A stretch of DNA of 64,000 bases from Rosa chinensis (taxonomy: Eukaryota > Streptophyta > Magnoliopsida > Rosales > Rosaceae). The notes beneath the pieces were generated by a model. The model saw only the letters and a program-made list of their open reading frames with translations, did not search any database and had not been told where the DNA came from. Made by a program: the position numbers and the translations under genes. Position 1 is the first letter of the stretch, and each line of letters opens with the position of its first letter. Positions 1 to 10,153 of this stretch are shown here, piece after piece. Where the stretch lies: assembly GCF_002994745.2 (NCBI RefSeq), contig NC_037090.1, forward strand, positions 29,804,501 to 29,868,500, given 5' to 3'.

Positions 1-1075
1 TCTGGGACAAATCTTTGGGAATTTCTTTCATTTCTTCGATTAGTTTTTCTAATCGTTCAGGATCTTCACAAGATTCTACTTCTTCATAGAGTTCATAGAG
101 CCTTTCTGCTCTGAACATATTGACTGGTCTGTTTAGATCAGCTTCCAATTCTTCTTCAGATATTGGTTCTTTAACAGTGGGTTTTGTACAACTAACACTA
201 GTTTCTCTAGTGCTATAGCTTCTTCTGAGAAGATTTTTATTTATCCTGAGGTTCTCAGGACAGACATCACTTTTTCTGTGATTGTCAAAATTGAGACTGA
301 TTTCTCTAGTCTTTCTACTTTCATAAATTTTTGCTTTCGCTCTTTCCGGTAGCTTTTTTGGACCGGATAGTTTCCATTCAAGAGGAAAAGTCACTTCATT
401 CCTAGTAACTTTATGAATCTGTTGTGAATGGTTCTTCTGATTGGTGAGAAAACCAATAGTAAGACCTGGAATATTTGTTATTCTGGTCTTGGGAGCTACT
501 GTAGTGCTCATCAATTTATAGTATATTCTGTATACTATTGCGAGTTCTTGCATATCTTGTTTCATTGATATGCCATCTGTCTTGACTCTCAGTCGTAGAC
601 AGTGAGCTGCATCTTTCAAGCTGGTGGTGAAATTTGGGAAGCAGTTGAAATATGCTACTTGATCACATAAAGATGCTTCAAGTGTTCCCAACAGACTAGC
701 TCGGAAGTTTGTTAATCTATTGTCTTGTAAGACACATAGAACTGAACATTCTATGTCTTCCCGAGCAAGCAGATTTATGCCTACTTGGACTGCTCCAATG
801 TGCATAAATTGATATTTTTTTGCTTGAGCTCTAGCAACTTCTGAAGGAGTGATCATTAGAAGATTAGTCTCTCCTCCTGCTGTAGCAGGAGTTGTAATTT
901 CCAGTAGTTTAAAATAATGGCTATCCATTAGATCAAACTTTCCCCTCTTGTAGATTTGTTTAAAATCTAGCTTTGGAATTGAGGAGTTTTTTACCTCCTG
1001 TTCGATTTCGTTGAATTCGAATTCTTCAGCATTTAAGAGCTGTACTCCTTTCTTATTTCCAAAGATGCTTAACAT
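1..1075 (-). CDS. Endogenous caulimovirid movement protein, partial
   Basis: An open frame starts at the ATG at 1073-1075 on the minus strand and runs off the left edge with no stop, about 358 codons. The product resembles the cell-to-cell movement protein of plant pararetroviruses (Caulimoviridae), including the segment around residues 97-110 that reads MHIGAVQVGINLL, typical of the conserved core of the 30K-type family. The C-terminal half is charged, as is usual for these proteins. It lies 42 nt downstream of a coiled-coil ORF in the same frame. I infer an integrated viral copy because host-type repeats begin just upstream. The family call is by motif memory, not a search. Whether the frame stays open beyond the window cannot be seen. 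Confidence 0.7.
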   Translation of the reverse strand, partial: MLSIFGNKKGVQLLNAEEFEFNEIEQEVKNSSIPKLDFKQIYKRGKFDLMDSHYFKLLEITTPATAGGETNLLMITPSEVARAQAKKYQFMHIGAVQVGINLLAREDIECSVLCVLQDNRLTNFRASLLGTLEASLCDQVAYFNCFPNFTTSLKDAAHCLRLRVKTDGISMKQDMQELAIVYRIYYKLMSTTVAPKTRITNIPGLTIGFLTNQKNHSQQIHKVTRNEVTFPLEWKLSGPKKLPERAKAKIYESRKTREISLNFDNHRKSDVCPENLRINKNLLRRSYSTRETSVSCTKPTVKEPISEEELEADLNRPVNMFRAERLYELYEEVESCEDPERLEKLIEEMKEIPKDLSQ

Positions 1076-1117
1076 CTTGATATCTCTTTTTTCCGGATAT
1101 TCATACCGGATACTAGT

Positions 1118-1501
1118 CTAACTAGTTGATGGTTCCAGAAAAATCATGTTTGGAACAAGATTTGTGTCTGGTTTTTCTAATGGTTTGAATCCATTAGCTT
1201 TCTTTGCTTTAACTGTAGGCACTTTCTTGTCCTTCAGTATATTTTTCATAGAATTCAGCGTTTTTTGCTGTTCATTGATTTTTCTACTAACGATTGTTAG
1301 CTTTTGTTCTTCCATTTTTGGAAGTTCTTTGATATAATCCATTTTGTTTTCCAATTTTTCCAATTGGTGGATTATAGTAGGTAACTTTTCTAGATGAGTT
1401 TGACATCTAGATAATTCTAGTAACAGCCTCTGATATTTCTCATCAAAGGAATTTAATAGAGAATTTATTTTCTCCAATAGCAATTCTGACATTGTCCCCA
1501 T
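1118..1501 (-). CDS. Caulimovirid virion-associated-like coiled-coil protein
   Basis: This 127-residue frame is rich in Leu, Lys, Glu and Gln, with heptad-like spacing over residues 5-90. A basic, proline-containing tail follows. Size, coiled coil and basic tail fit the small virion-associated protein encoded next to the movement or coat protein genes of pararetroviruses. It ends in TAG, and the following 14 codons stay open in the same frame up to the movement protein ATG at 1075, so the two proteins are separated by one stop codon and no frameshift. Function is inferred from position and composition, because coiled coils diverge too fast for a family call by eye. Confidence 0.5.
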   Translation of the reverse strand: MGTMSELLLEKINSLLNSFDEKYQRLLLELSRCQTHLEKLPTIIHQLEKLENKMDYIKELPKMEEQKLTIVSRKINEQQKTLNSMKNILKDKKVPTVKAKKANGFKPLEKPDTNLVPNMIFLEPSTS

Positions 1502-1534
1502 TAGGAGGGATTCCCCTTTGAGCTTTTTTTACAA

Positions 1535-1546
1535 GCTCTGATACCA
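1535..1546 (-). promoter_or_regulatory. tRNA-Met primer binding site-like motif
   Basis: The minus strand reads TGGTATCAGAGC, complementary to the 3' end of plant initiator tRNA-Met and used for minus-strand priming by caulimovirids and Copia elements. It lies between the short first ORF (stop at 1560) and the coiled-coil ORF (ATG at 1501). The match stops after 12 bases. Confidence 0.5.
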
Positions 1547-1559
1547 GTGGTTTGCGGAT

Positions 1560-1823
1560 CTAACCAATGCTCAAATAATCAAGAGGTTTTTGTTCCTCTT
1601 CAAGCACATATAAAAGATTATCAATATTTTGCTCAATTCTATAGATGCTTGTTTGGATTCTATAGATGGTTTCCCAATAATTGGGAGTGTTTCTGTTGAG
1701 ATTATCTCTAAAGAGTTTCAATTTTCTCAACTTTTCTCTTTCTATTTTTAACTCTTTGCTTGTATTTCTACAAATAGCAAGTAACTCTAGTCTGTCAACA
1801 ATTGAAATTATGAATAGTGAATT
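1560..1823 (-). CDS. Small caulimovirid-like first ORF without ATG
   Basis: The minus strand is open for 87 codons between a TAA at 1824-1826 and a TAG at 1560-1562. No ATG occurs near its beginning. The product has a charged, Leu-rich helical stretch, then a Tyr/Ile-rich part containing the NYWETIYRIQTSIYRIEQNI region, and an acidic end. Badna- and tungro-type viruses have a short ORF of this kind before the virion-associated ORF, and in the tungro virus it starts at a non-ATG codon. That makes a first ORF plausible here, but it could also be the tail of an older, larger frame. Confidence is low. Confidence 0.35.
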   Translation of the reverse strand, partial: NSLFIISIVDRLELLAICRNTSKELKIEREKLRKLKLFRDNLNRNTPNYWETIYRIQTSIYRIEQNIDNLLYVLEEEQKPLDYLSIG

Positions 1824-1826
1824 TTA

Positions 1827-2383
1827 ACTGCTTACCTTTGAGCATTGAGGATGAAGTAACTGCAACATATTATAATAAACAAATTCAAATATGGGCCCAC
1901 TATGTTTCCCTAATAATAACTGTAAAAGAAGTAAACCTGCAGTAGATTTGAGAGATGAGGCAAAGGAAGAAATAAAAAGGGGCCAGACCTAAAGGTCTCT
2001 TATGTGTCAACATATGAGTGGTTATGGGTAGCCCTTGCTGACCAGGGCTGGTCAGCGAAGTTTTTTCCTTTTGGAGGGGCGGTCAAATAATTATGACAAT
2101 TTATGTTGTATAAAGAATTATACATTTTTTAAAATCAAATCAAAAATTAGATTGAGCCCCCAATTTGGATTGGATACCCAAAATGATTTAGACACCTTTG
2201 AATTGGGCCACCAAACTGGTATGGACACCTAAACAAATGAGGGCACCCAATTTAAACGACGATAGTTCACTGCACAACATCTGCCACTGTGTTTTAGTCA
2301 ACGTGCACTGCCGTGACCCTCCGCCCTAAGCCGCCACACCATTTATGACCTGCTGATCCAGCCTTGGGATAGCCATAGTCCCC
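1827..2383. other. No gene seen
   Basis: AT-rich DNA between the viral relic and the first foldback element. Only short shadow ORFs occur. I see no LTR edge, tRNA or splice-bounded exon. Confidence 0.5.
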
Positions 2384-3674
2384 CCTAGCATTACTTTGCT
2401 ATTAATTAGGACTAAATTCAATTTTATTTGAACTTATGACCGGAAATTATATCGGTCTTTGATATTTCAATTTCATCAATAACACCCCTATATTTACCAA
2501 TTTCAAACACACACACTTAACGGTTAAAATTGACGGATTGGCTAACGATTAAACTAGATTGATCAAATTGGTAAGTATAAGGGTATTACTGATAAAATTA
2601 AAAGACCAGGGACTAACGAGATTTTTAGTCATAAGTTCAGGTTGATAAACTAAATTTAAATCTATTAATTATAATTAAATTTTTTATTTATTTATTTTTT
2701 TTTATGGTTTTTTTAGTCGGGGAGTTATGTGGCGTGGATCTTATCAGGTAGTTCCATCACTGAAAGCAAACCAAAGCAATACCAATAAGAGCGTAGGGAA
2801 GAAGATAAATGGGGGAACAAGCTTGCAATTAAGAGAAACACGTAAAGTGACATTGGAAGGATGTCTCCGTCGTAATATGCCCAATATTATTAGACATTAC
2901 TGAACAATCTTGAAAGAGGTGTAGGGCAACCTAAGACTCATATATAACACAAATATGGTGCACCTCAACATGTTTTTGGAGTAAATTCAATCGTGTAAGC
3001 AGGACTCCTACTGGCTTCCTAAACACAAAATTTGAAAAATCCCCAAAAAGAACCAACATGGACTCTAGTATGTGCGTTGGATCAACCTGGCCAACATGAG
3101 CTATAAAAGCACAAGCAATTTTGTAAGCATTGTCCACTATAAACTCCCCTTTCGACATGAAATGCCACACCATAAAATCACTAGGTCTCTGACTACTCAA
3201 GGGTATAGTTTGAATCACATTCGCACTCTTTGGAGGAAAAAGAGTGGAGAAGTGGAAGGGCGGCACAATTGGGAGACACATTTGACGGTAGTTGGAGCAC
3301 GAAGTGGGAGAGATGGCTGAAAAGATCCACGCCACATAACTCCCCGACTAAAAAAAACCATAAAAAATAAAATAAAAAGTTAATGATAATTAATACGTTT
3401 AAATTTAGTTTACCAACCTGAACTTATGACTGAAAATCTTGTTAGTCCCTCGTCTTTTAATTTTATCAGTAGCAGTCTTATACTTATCAATTTGATCAAT
3501 CTAGTTTAATCATTAGCCAATCCATCAATTTTAACCGTTAAGTTGTGTGTTTGAAATTGGTAAGTATAGGGGTGTTCTTGATGAAATTGAAATATCAAAG
3601 ATTGATATAATTTTTCGGTCATAAGTTCAGATTAAATTGAATTTAGTCCTAATTAATAAAAAAGTGATGCTAGG
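2384..3674. mobile_element. Foldback (Mutator-like) element with ~350-bp inverted arms
   Basis: The left arm (2384-2742) reappears as its reverse complement at 3326-3674. The outer ends read CCTAGCATTACTTT and its imperfect complement AAAGTGATGCTAGG. Internal landmarks such as GGACTAAATTCAATTT and the block ending in AGTTATGTGGCGTGGATC also match across the arms. The central 580 bp holds a decayed reverse-transcriptase-related fragment. Long arms and absence of a transposase suggest a non-autonomous Mutator-type element, like others in this window. No convincing 9-bp target duplication is visible here, so exact ends are uncertain by a few bases. Confidence 0.7.
2931..3335 (-). pseudogene. LINE reverse transcriptase C-terminal (zinc-binding) fragment
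   Basis: A 134-codon minus-strand frame contains SQRPSDFMVWHFMSKGEF followed by IVDNAYKIA. This matches the pattern (D..+WH....G.F+V..AY..A) of the zinc-binding/RNase H linker of plant LINE reverse transcriptases and host genes derived from them. The upstream Cys/His residues and the rest of the domain are absent. The fragment sits in the core of the foldback element at 2384-3674 and its first residues overlap the right arm, so I read it as captured or overrun sequence rather than a gene. The last part resembles read-through. Confidence 0.45.
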
Positions 3675-3970
3675 TGAACCACCTTTGTGAGCATGGATGT
3701 TACAGACAGGATACTGTCGAGGGACACATTAGTATACCTCAAGAAGGTAACCCGAAGTGGAACATATAGAGGGGCTTGGAGCCTAGGGGTAGATCAATGA
3801 CGGGCAAGGATCCCCTATGAGGAGGTCTGAAAAGGGATACCCAGCCCTAATACTATAATAAGGAAAGTATCGGATACATTACCTAGATAAGGGAATGAAT
3901 CCTAAACACAATACTAATACCTCGAAGAGCATCTCGAGTAGATCAATGAGTTGGGCATCTATATGGCCTC

Positions 3971-4130
3971 AATTAAGTGCTTGTGGTATTTGAGTATATC
4001 TCGAATAACCTGAGTAAGGAAAATAAAATCAAACTCTATTTCTTATACTTAATTAAATGCTTGTGGTATTTGAGTATATCTCGAATAACCTGAGTAAGGA
4101 AAATAAAATCAAACTCTATTTCTTATACTT
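3971..4130. repeat. Two-copy 80-bp direct tandem repeat
   Basis: The unit beginning AATTAAGTGCTTGTGG at 3971 repeats at 4051 with one visible difference in that stretch (AATTAAATGC). The period is exactly 80 bp and both copies end in CTCTATTTCTTATACTTA. The poly(A) retroposon at 4147 inserted right at the end of the second copy. Confidence 0.85.
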
Positions 4131-4146
4131 AAAAGACAAGTCACCT

Positions 4147-5060
4147 TCCAAAAAAGTAGGAGTCAAAACTTGGGTTTCTTCGTGCGGTGGTTTCCCTCTT
4201 TCGGCGGCGCCCCAGCGCAGATGAAGGCTCTGCCTAGTCGGAGTATGGTGGCTGCAGCCAGGCGGGGATGTAGTTGCGTTGGGCGTGGTGTCGTGTGGCA
4301 TCTCTTTTGCTTCCAGATGGTGACGGCGGCGGTTCATGGACCACGATGGTGGACGGGGAGACAAGGATTCAAAGGCTGGGCTTCTCTGATTTTGATGCGT
4401 GGTGGCTATGGCTGGTGGAGCGATGATCAGTGTCGATGGTCAGTTGACCATGGATGGGGATAGTGGTATGTTGGTGGTAGTCAGGCCCTAAGGCATAGGG
4501 TTGATGGCTGGGTGAGTGGAGGGGGGTGGTGGCCTGGAGATGAGAAGATCAGCTGGGCAATTCTTGGTTTTAAGAGGTTTGCTCTTAGGCTGGTGTCGGA
4601 GCTTTGGCGAAAGGAAGGAGAGGGCTGCAATTGGTACTTTTTCTTTATTAGGGTTTTAGGTTTTGTTAGGGTTAATAAGTCCCCACTCTCTTGAGCTGTG
4701 GTTGGGTTATTTTGTGGTGCCATGGTTATGGTGTCATACCCAGGGATGATTAGGTTTATGTTCGGTTTATTTTTGGTGTCAATATGTTGACATGCGATCC
4801 TTGCACGTGGTCTTGGCTTTTTTGTGACACGGTGTCGAAGAGGACGTAATCTCTTATGCTGTTGATTACAAGAGTTTACTGAGAAATTCGTGTAAATTTG
4901 GTCTAAGTAGCCTTGGAAATTAGCGTGTTGCGGTTATAGTTGAGCCCCTATCGGCTCATGGTACCTGTAACTGTCTTCTCTTGGGGTTTTGGTCTATGTC
5001 CCCCCCCCCCAATGTATGGTTTTGGTGATTGAATGAATGTTCTTTTCTCTTAAAAAAAAA
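4147..5060 (+). mobile_element. Poly(A) retroposon (LINE-derived or processed) with 16-bp TSD
   Basis: The 16-mer AAAAGACAAGTCACCT occurs at 4131-4146 and again at 5061-5076. The DNA between ends in an A run (5052-5060 and into the TSD), the signature of target-primed reverse transcription. The 3' end contains GTTTTGGTCTATGTCCCCC and TGAATGAATGTTC, a style common at plant LINE 3' ends. The body is GC-rich with no reverse transcriptase motif, so it is a 5'-truncated or non-autonomous copy. ORFs inside (for example 4170-4463) look like chance frames. A processed pseudogene is an alternative. Confidence 0.75.
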
Positions 5061-5202
5061 AAAAGACAAGTCACCTACCTAGAGTTATTTTACGGAAATA
5101 CCATCTTACCGCGACATACAATCTTCTATATAAAGAGACACAATGCACCAACTTTAGTAACGAATTCTACCAAACTCTAGCCCATTGCTCCAAGTTTTAC
5201 AC

Positions 5203-8140
5203 TGTCACGCCCCTGATTTTTAACACAAATAAAAATCGATATATAATCTCATAATTATACATGAGTGATTGTTCAGCCATCAATACAAATACCTGGAAAA
5301 CTTTTTCCCTTTAAACTAAATACATATTGATGCCCTGAACCCACTATGTCAATATACACTCACCCCACAGAGTTATATACAACACAAGCTTATGAATTAA
5401 ATTGTCAACAACAAAATAAAACGTAAGTACTCATCAGAGTTTACTATATAGCGGAAGTCACACAATGGCAAAGCCAACAAAATTTGGTTCCTACCCATTC
5501 TGCTGCCAACCAGCTATCTCAGCTTCAGCTACGATTATCCTAACCTGCAGGATTAACCCCTACACCGTTTAAATGGTGCACCGGGTTGCCACACAACAAA
5601 CCCGGTAAGCTTTTGCAAGCCTGCATGAGCAACTCAAAACAACTCACACCAAAATCACGGGATGAACCCCGCACGTTTCAATCAAGAAACCAAATCACGC
5701 TTTGATCCTTAAAAACACGAAATAAAGGAGAACAACTCACACTTTAATTCCCATTCCAATCGAAATAAAAGAAAACAACTTACCCCTTGGTTTCTTTTAA
5801 AACGAAACATAGAAAACAACTCACACCTTGAATTTTATCAATCGTACCAAATCATACCATAGAAAGCAACTCACAACAAAATATATCGGTCCAACCTGGA
5901 CAAACATACATTACACAAGTCTTCCTCGGGCATTTAAAAGAAAGAATCCCCGAAAGTCTCTTTTAAAACACGTACTCATGAGCATCAGATAGCTCCCTGC
6001 TACCCCCCATGATGTACCATGGCAACACATCAATCAACAGCTCACACAAATCAGCTTAAGGAAACTATGCAACCATGATTCCTTCTAACATTCCATATCC
6101 TTTCCAACGAAAAGACAACATAAGTCACCGCTGTGACAATGTTCTATTTGCTAACCTAACCATCAAGAAGCAATTCAAATCTCATCTAGACAATAAAAGA
6201 AGAATACTCTCGGAGCTCTCCTTTAACTACATACTTACGAGTCTCCAGCAACCTCGATCGTTACCCCCATAAGCTATTAGAGCTCTACTGAAATCGTAAC
6301 CACTCATCCTGTTAAGGACGTGATTACCTATTTCCTGCCTTGGTCACCATCTGCGACCTGTCACCATCTGTGACATATGATTTCAGACCCCGTCTGGTCA
6401 TAAAATCAAACATCAAGGTCACCATCTGCGACCTAAAAACGTTTCAAACATCTAGTTTTGGCTTTCCCCATCTCTGCTCACCATCTGTGGCTCTTGGTAC
6501 AAGGACCAATACATTTAAAATGAGTCACACATGACTCCAAAATGTAACATCAAACTCACTACTTTTCAAACAATAGAAAACATCTTTTCCACAATATTGT
6601 TTCCTGAAAAGTCACATTCAACAATAATATGAACACCATCATGCATATTATTCATCACACATCATCCACAAGAATATATATATTTCATAGATATATTTCA
6701 CGTAAATATATATATATATATACGTAGTCATTCGCTCAGGAATGCCTACTAATACCAACTATAATTTGCAGTTAAATAAATAACGCCAAAACAATAATGG
6801 TAACTCCGTTCGTAAATGAACCTCGTGAGATTACTCACCTCGAAACTCCCGCTGCGTCTTCAATACAGAACAAGGCAGCCACACCACAAAACAACCGTCC
6901 TAGCATACCTCGTCAAGTACCTAATCACATACAGTTTCAACTTAGCAACAATCCACAAACGATTTAAGTCCGAAACCCCTGTTTTGAACTAAAATATCCA
7001 AAGTGACGTCAATCGAGGCGAAACCACATCCGAGACCACCCAATGTCTTTGGAATACTTCTACGATAGATATGCCAAAATCACAAGTCGATTAGATAGTC
7101 AGATCCTCACGGATCGAATCATTGAACTATCCGAAATCGTAAAAACCCTAACATACTCATACGATCTCCAAAAATTACAAACAATTTATCGAAATGCTGG
7201 TATCGACGAGTACATCGAACTCAGGAATAGAAACTATCCCTGAGGTGGCCGGAAACCACTGGAAAACACCAACACAGTGGCGGCGCCGCCACCGGCCCAA
7301 AGTCGGAATTTGACAAAACTCCCAACACCAAAGTTCTTCATCTCAACTCCAATTTAAACTTTCATAATTAACACAAAGTCTAAATCATAGCCGTTTGGCC
7401 AGAATTTACCTCACAATATCTGAAATTCGATAAACCCTAGAATTTCAAAGCTTTGATTCATCCTCCACAAGTGAAATCGTCCCAAGCAGCTTTGGGAGAA
7501 GCATCAACGTCCTATGGGCTTCAAAAGCCCTCAAGAATCACTGGCAAAGGTGGCCGGAATCGGAAGTTCACATCTGGGTTCGACGCAGCTCCGCCGCCAA
7601 ACTTCTTGGCCTTGCACCACCCTCCACAGCTCGTTTCATGCTCCAATTCTTCCATAGACCTCAAGAGGGGATTGAGGTGAAGAAAACCCACTTTGAATCG
7701 AGTCCTATGGTGACCGGAGGAGGGAGAACGAAGCCGGCGAAGGGGAGAGGGCGAAACCGGGGTGGGGACAGAAGAGAGAGAAAAATTTCCCAAAATGGAA
7801 ACTTTGATTTTTCTGATAATTTTTTGGAAAAATCCCATATATACCAAAATGGAAACTTTTTCCGACAGCCATAACTTCTTCATACGAACTCCGATTCTCG
7901 TGTTCTGCATGTCCACGAACTCGTATCGATGTGCTCTATGACTTTCGTGAAGGAAGTTTTTGGAGAAACCCAACGAATAAAAAGTCAACCTTTGCAACCC
8001 CCCCCAAAAACCATATACTTCGAATAAAAATTCGTCCGAAACACTTCCGCTCTATCTACGAGCCACGAAATCGTCCAATAACCACAAATTAGATTCCGGA
8101 AATTCCTCAGAAAATAATTACGAATTTCCGGGGCATCACA
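5203..8140 (+). mobile_element. Solo LTR, 2.9 kb, with TACAC target duplication
   Basis: The sequence starts TGTCACGCCCC and ends GGGGCATCACA, a TG...CA pair with imperfect terminal inverted repeats. It is flanked on both sides by TACAC (5198-5202 and 8141-8145). No protease, reverse transcriptase or integrase frame lies inside, so it behaves as a solo LTR left by recombination, or as a very short non-coding element. An internal stretch at 6345-6500 repeats CACCATCTGCGACC with variants. Several ORFs above 60 codons occur but none shows family features. Confidence 0.7.
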
Positions 8141-8145
8141 TACAC

Positions 8146-10144
8146 TGACTTGATCGCTGGAGGCTCTTTGTCCGGTACCACATCGGGCTTGGATTCTATT
8201 TTGTAGGTTATACAAGATCATATACTAAGAGGCCAGTACTGATCTCTCACACCACCTAAATTCCATATGTGGCAATTGATATAACACAAAACCAAACATA
8301 TTATATGACTTCATTAAATGTGGTGGCTATGCCACATTAGCTACCACATAAGGTAGGATGTAGGTGGTACCTAAAAAAATGGTGATGAGAGCAATATTTG
8401 CTATTTTTTAAACGTTATCCTCTCTACATTTTACTTAGTTATTGTCTTAACATTATCATTTCTACCTTAGTTTCTGTTTTGAGGTACTTTTGAGTCTAAA
8501 AAGGAAGGCAAGGAGGAAAAGGTGCAGAAATGAGAAACAAATAGAGAAATGAAGTATTCTCAATTCTACTAGGAAAATGAATCCTAATTGAAGTATGAAT
8601 CCTGAGTCAACTAGGAGTCAAGCTCGTGGAAATGACAGACATGATAAATGACTGAAGCCTAGTTGGACAAGGAAACCTAATCTTGCCAGGAAAAGGAAAC
8701 CTAACATGACTAGGAATCCTTGTTACACAAGGAGAGCTTCGTAAGGTTCCAGAACATCTTTGAAATGAAGAGTCCTAATTGGACTAGGAAACCTGTTGAC
8801 ATTAGGAGTCCTGATGATACGAGGATACCTGGGAAGGCTAGGAGATGACGTGGCATCAAGATAACTCAAGAATGTTCTAGAATATCAAAGTTGGCGTCAT
8901 GTATGGAAGATGGGCTTTGAAACATCGAAGTAAAGAAGCCTGGCCCAAAGATTGAAGCATGTGCCACCCCTGTGACATTCTAGAAGGAAGAAGATGTCAT
9001 GGAGAAATTATTTTCCCAATATAATTCCTTTATTACCTTGAGAATTAAAGGAAGAGTCTAGAAGACGTTGAACACGTCAACTTGCTTGGAGTTTGGAAGA
9101 AAATCTACTTCGTATGCAATTTGAAAAAGAAAATAAAAGAGAATATTTATCAATTAAGGTGCTCTGATTACATATGAGTTGAATGAAGACCAAATTGAGG
9201 GAATTTTCATTCTAGGATTTCGGCAAAGATATTATTGGAAGACTCAAGATTGTTCTCTATTTCTCACAGAATATTTTGATTGGTCAGATGATGTAGAAGA
9301 AGTAAAAAGTAACCTTGAAACCCTAGCATGCTGTCTACTATATATAGAGGCATTGTGAGATATCAGCACATACTACAAAATCTTGAATCAAAATCCCAAT
9401 TCCTTACCTTCATTCTCTCAAAGTTTTGGCCTCCATCCATTCTTCCAAATTCAAGAAGCCGTGAAGTATCATCACCTCCATTCAAGCATCCTTGTCGTGA
9501 GCGATCATCCATATCTCCACCACCTTTGAAGCTTCTTGCGTTCTCGAAGATTTTAAAAGTATAACCATATCCATCTCTATTATGTTTTTGGTTTCTAAAC
9601 TATGTAAAACAATTTTGATTTTTGTTTTATTTCAATGGATGATTCAAATTCTTGTTAGATTGAAGTTTGAATATTGATGTTTAATTTTCGAAAACTACAA
9701 AGCATGTTTCAATTTTAGGTTTCTGAATACTAAATTACGATTTCATATTGTCATAACTTGTTTGTTGATTTCGTCCTTCAATCCCATCGTTTATATGCTT
9801 ATTGATCCTTGGATGCATACCTTGATTGATGAGTATGTAATTGAATTCATACTAAGATATGCTAGCATTCTAGGTCTTAATTGCTAAACGGAAAACCTAT
9901 AGTTCCTTAGGTAAATCAACAATGAGCTTTGCATGATAAGATTAGTGTTCTAACTTGTTACAGATAGCTAACTGAAAGAAAGAAAGAAAGACAGGGACCT
10001 CTTACAAATAGCTAACTGGAAGAAAGAAAGAAAGAAAGACAGGGACTCCATAAGTAAATTTGGAACAAGAATGCATGCACCACCTAGGCTACTTATTATA
10101 GAAGTTGCAGAGATGTGGTTAACTTATTTTAGAGGCCCATAAAA
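8146..10144. other. LTR-like AT-rich remnants, no gene
   Basis: The flanks of the solo LTR (5077-5202 and 8141-8215) read continuously once it is removed and look like the end of an older LTR (ACTGACTTGATCGCTGG, then GGCTCTTTGTCCGGTACC). Further right, a TATATATA box near 9340 is followed by a pyrimidine-rich leader and AT-rich DNA, again LTR-like. No protein domain is visible. Family assignment is not possible by eye. Confidence 0.35.
9957..10047. repeat. Short tandem duplication with GAAA runs
   Basis: Two adjacent copies of a unit of about 45 bp carry ATAGCTAACTG, then (GAAA)3-4, then GACAGGGAC. The copies differ slightly in the number of GAAA units. Confidence 0.7.
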
Positions 10145-10153
10145 TTAATTATA

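Noticed and set aside
1780..1880. Possible small intron joining an upstream ATG to the first viral-type ORF
   Set aside because: AAAGGTAAGC and TTGACAG look like splice sites about 50 nt apart, but joining them does not bring an ATG into the frame.
6340..6500. CACCATCTGCGACC repeats as a CRISPR-like array
   Set aside because: Copies are few, irregularly spaced and imperfect, inside a plant solo LTR. CRISPR arrays do not occur in such DNA.
3676..8215. A single older LTR spanning this whole stretch
   Set aside because: The end-like sequence after 8146 is suggestive, but I could not find a matching start or target duplication, so no element was called.
7453..8221. Several overlapping ORFs (75-158 codons) as host gene
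   Set aside because: They overlap on both strands inside the solo LTR and show no family motif.
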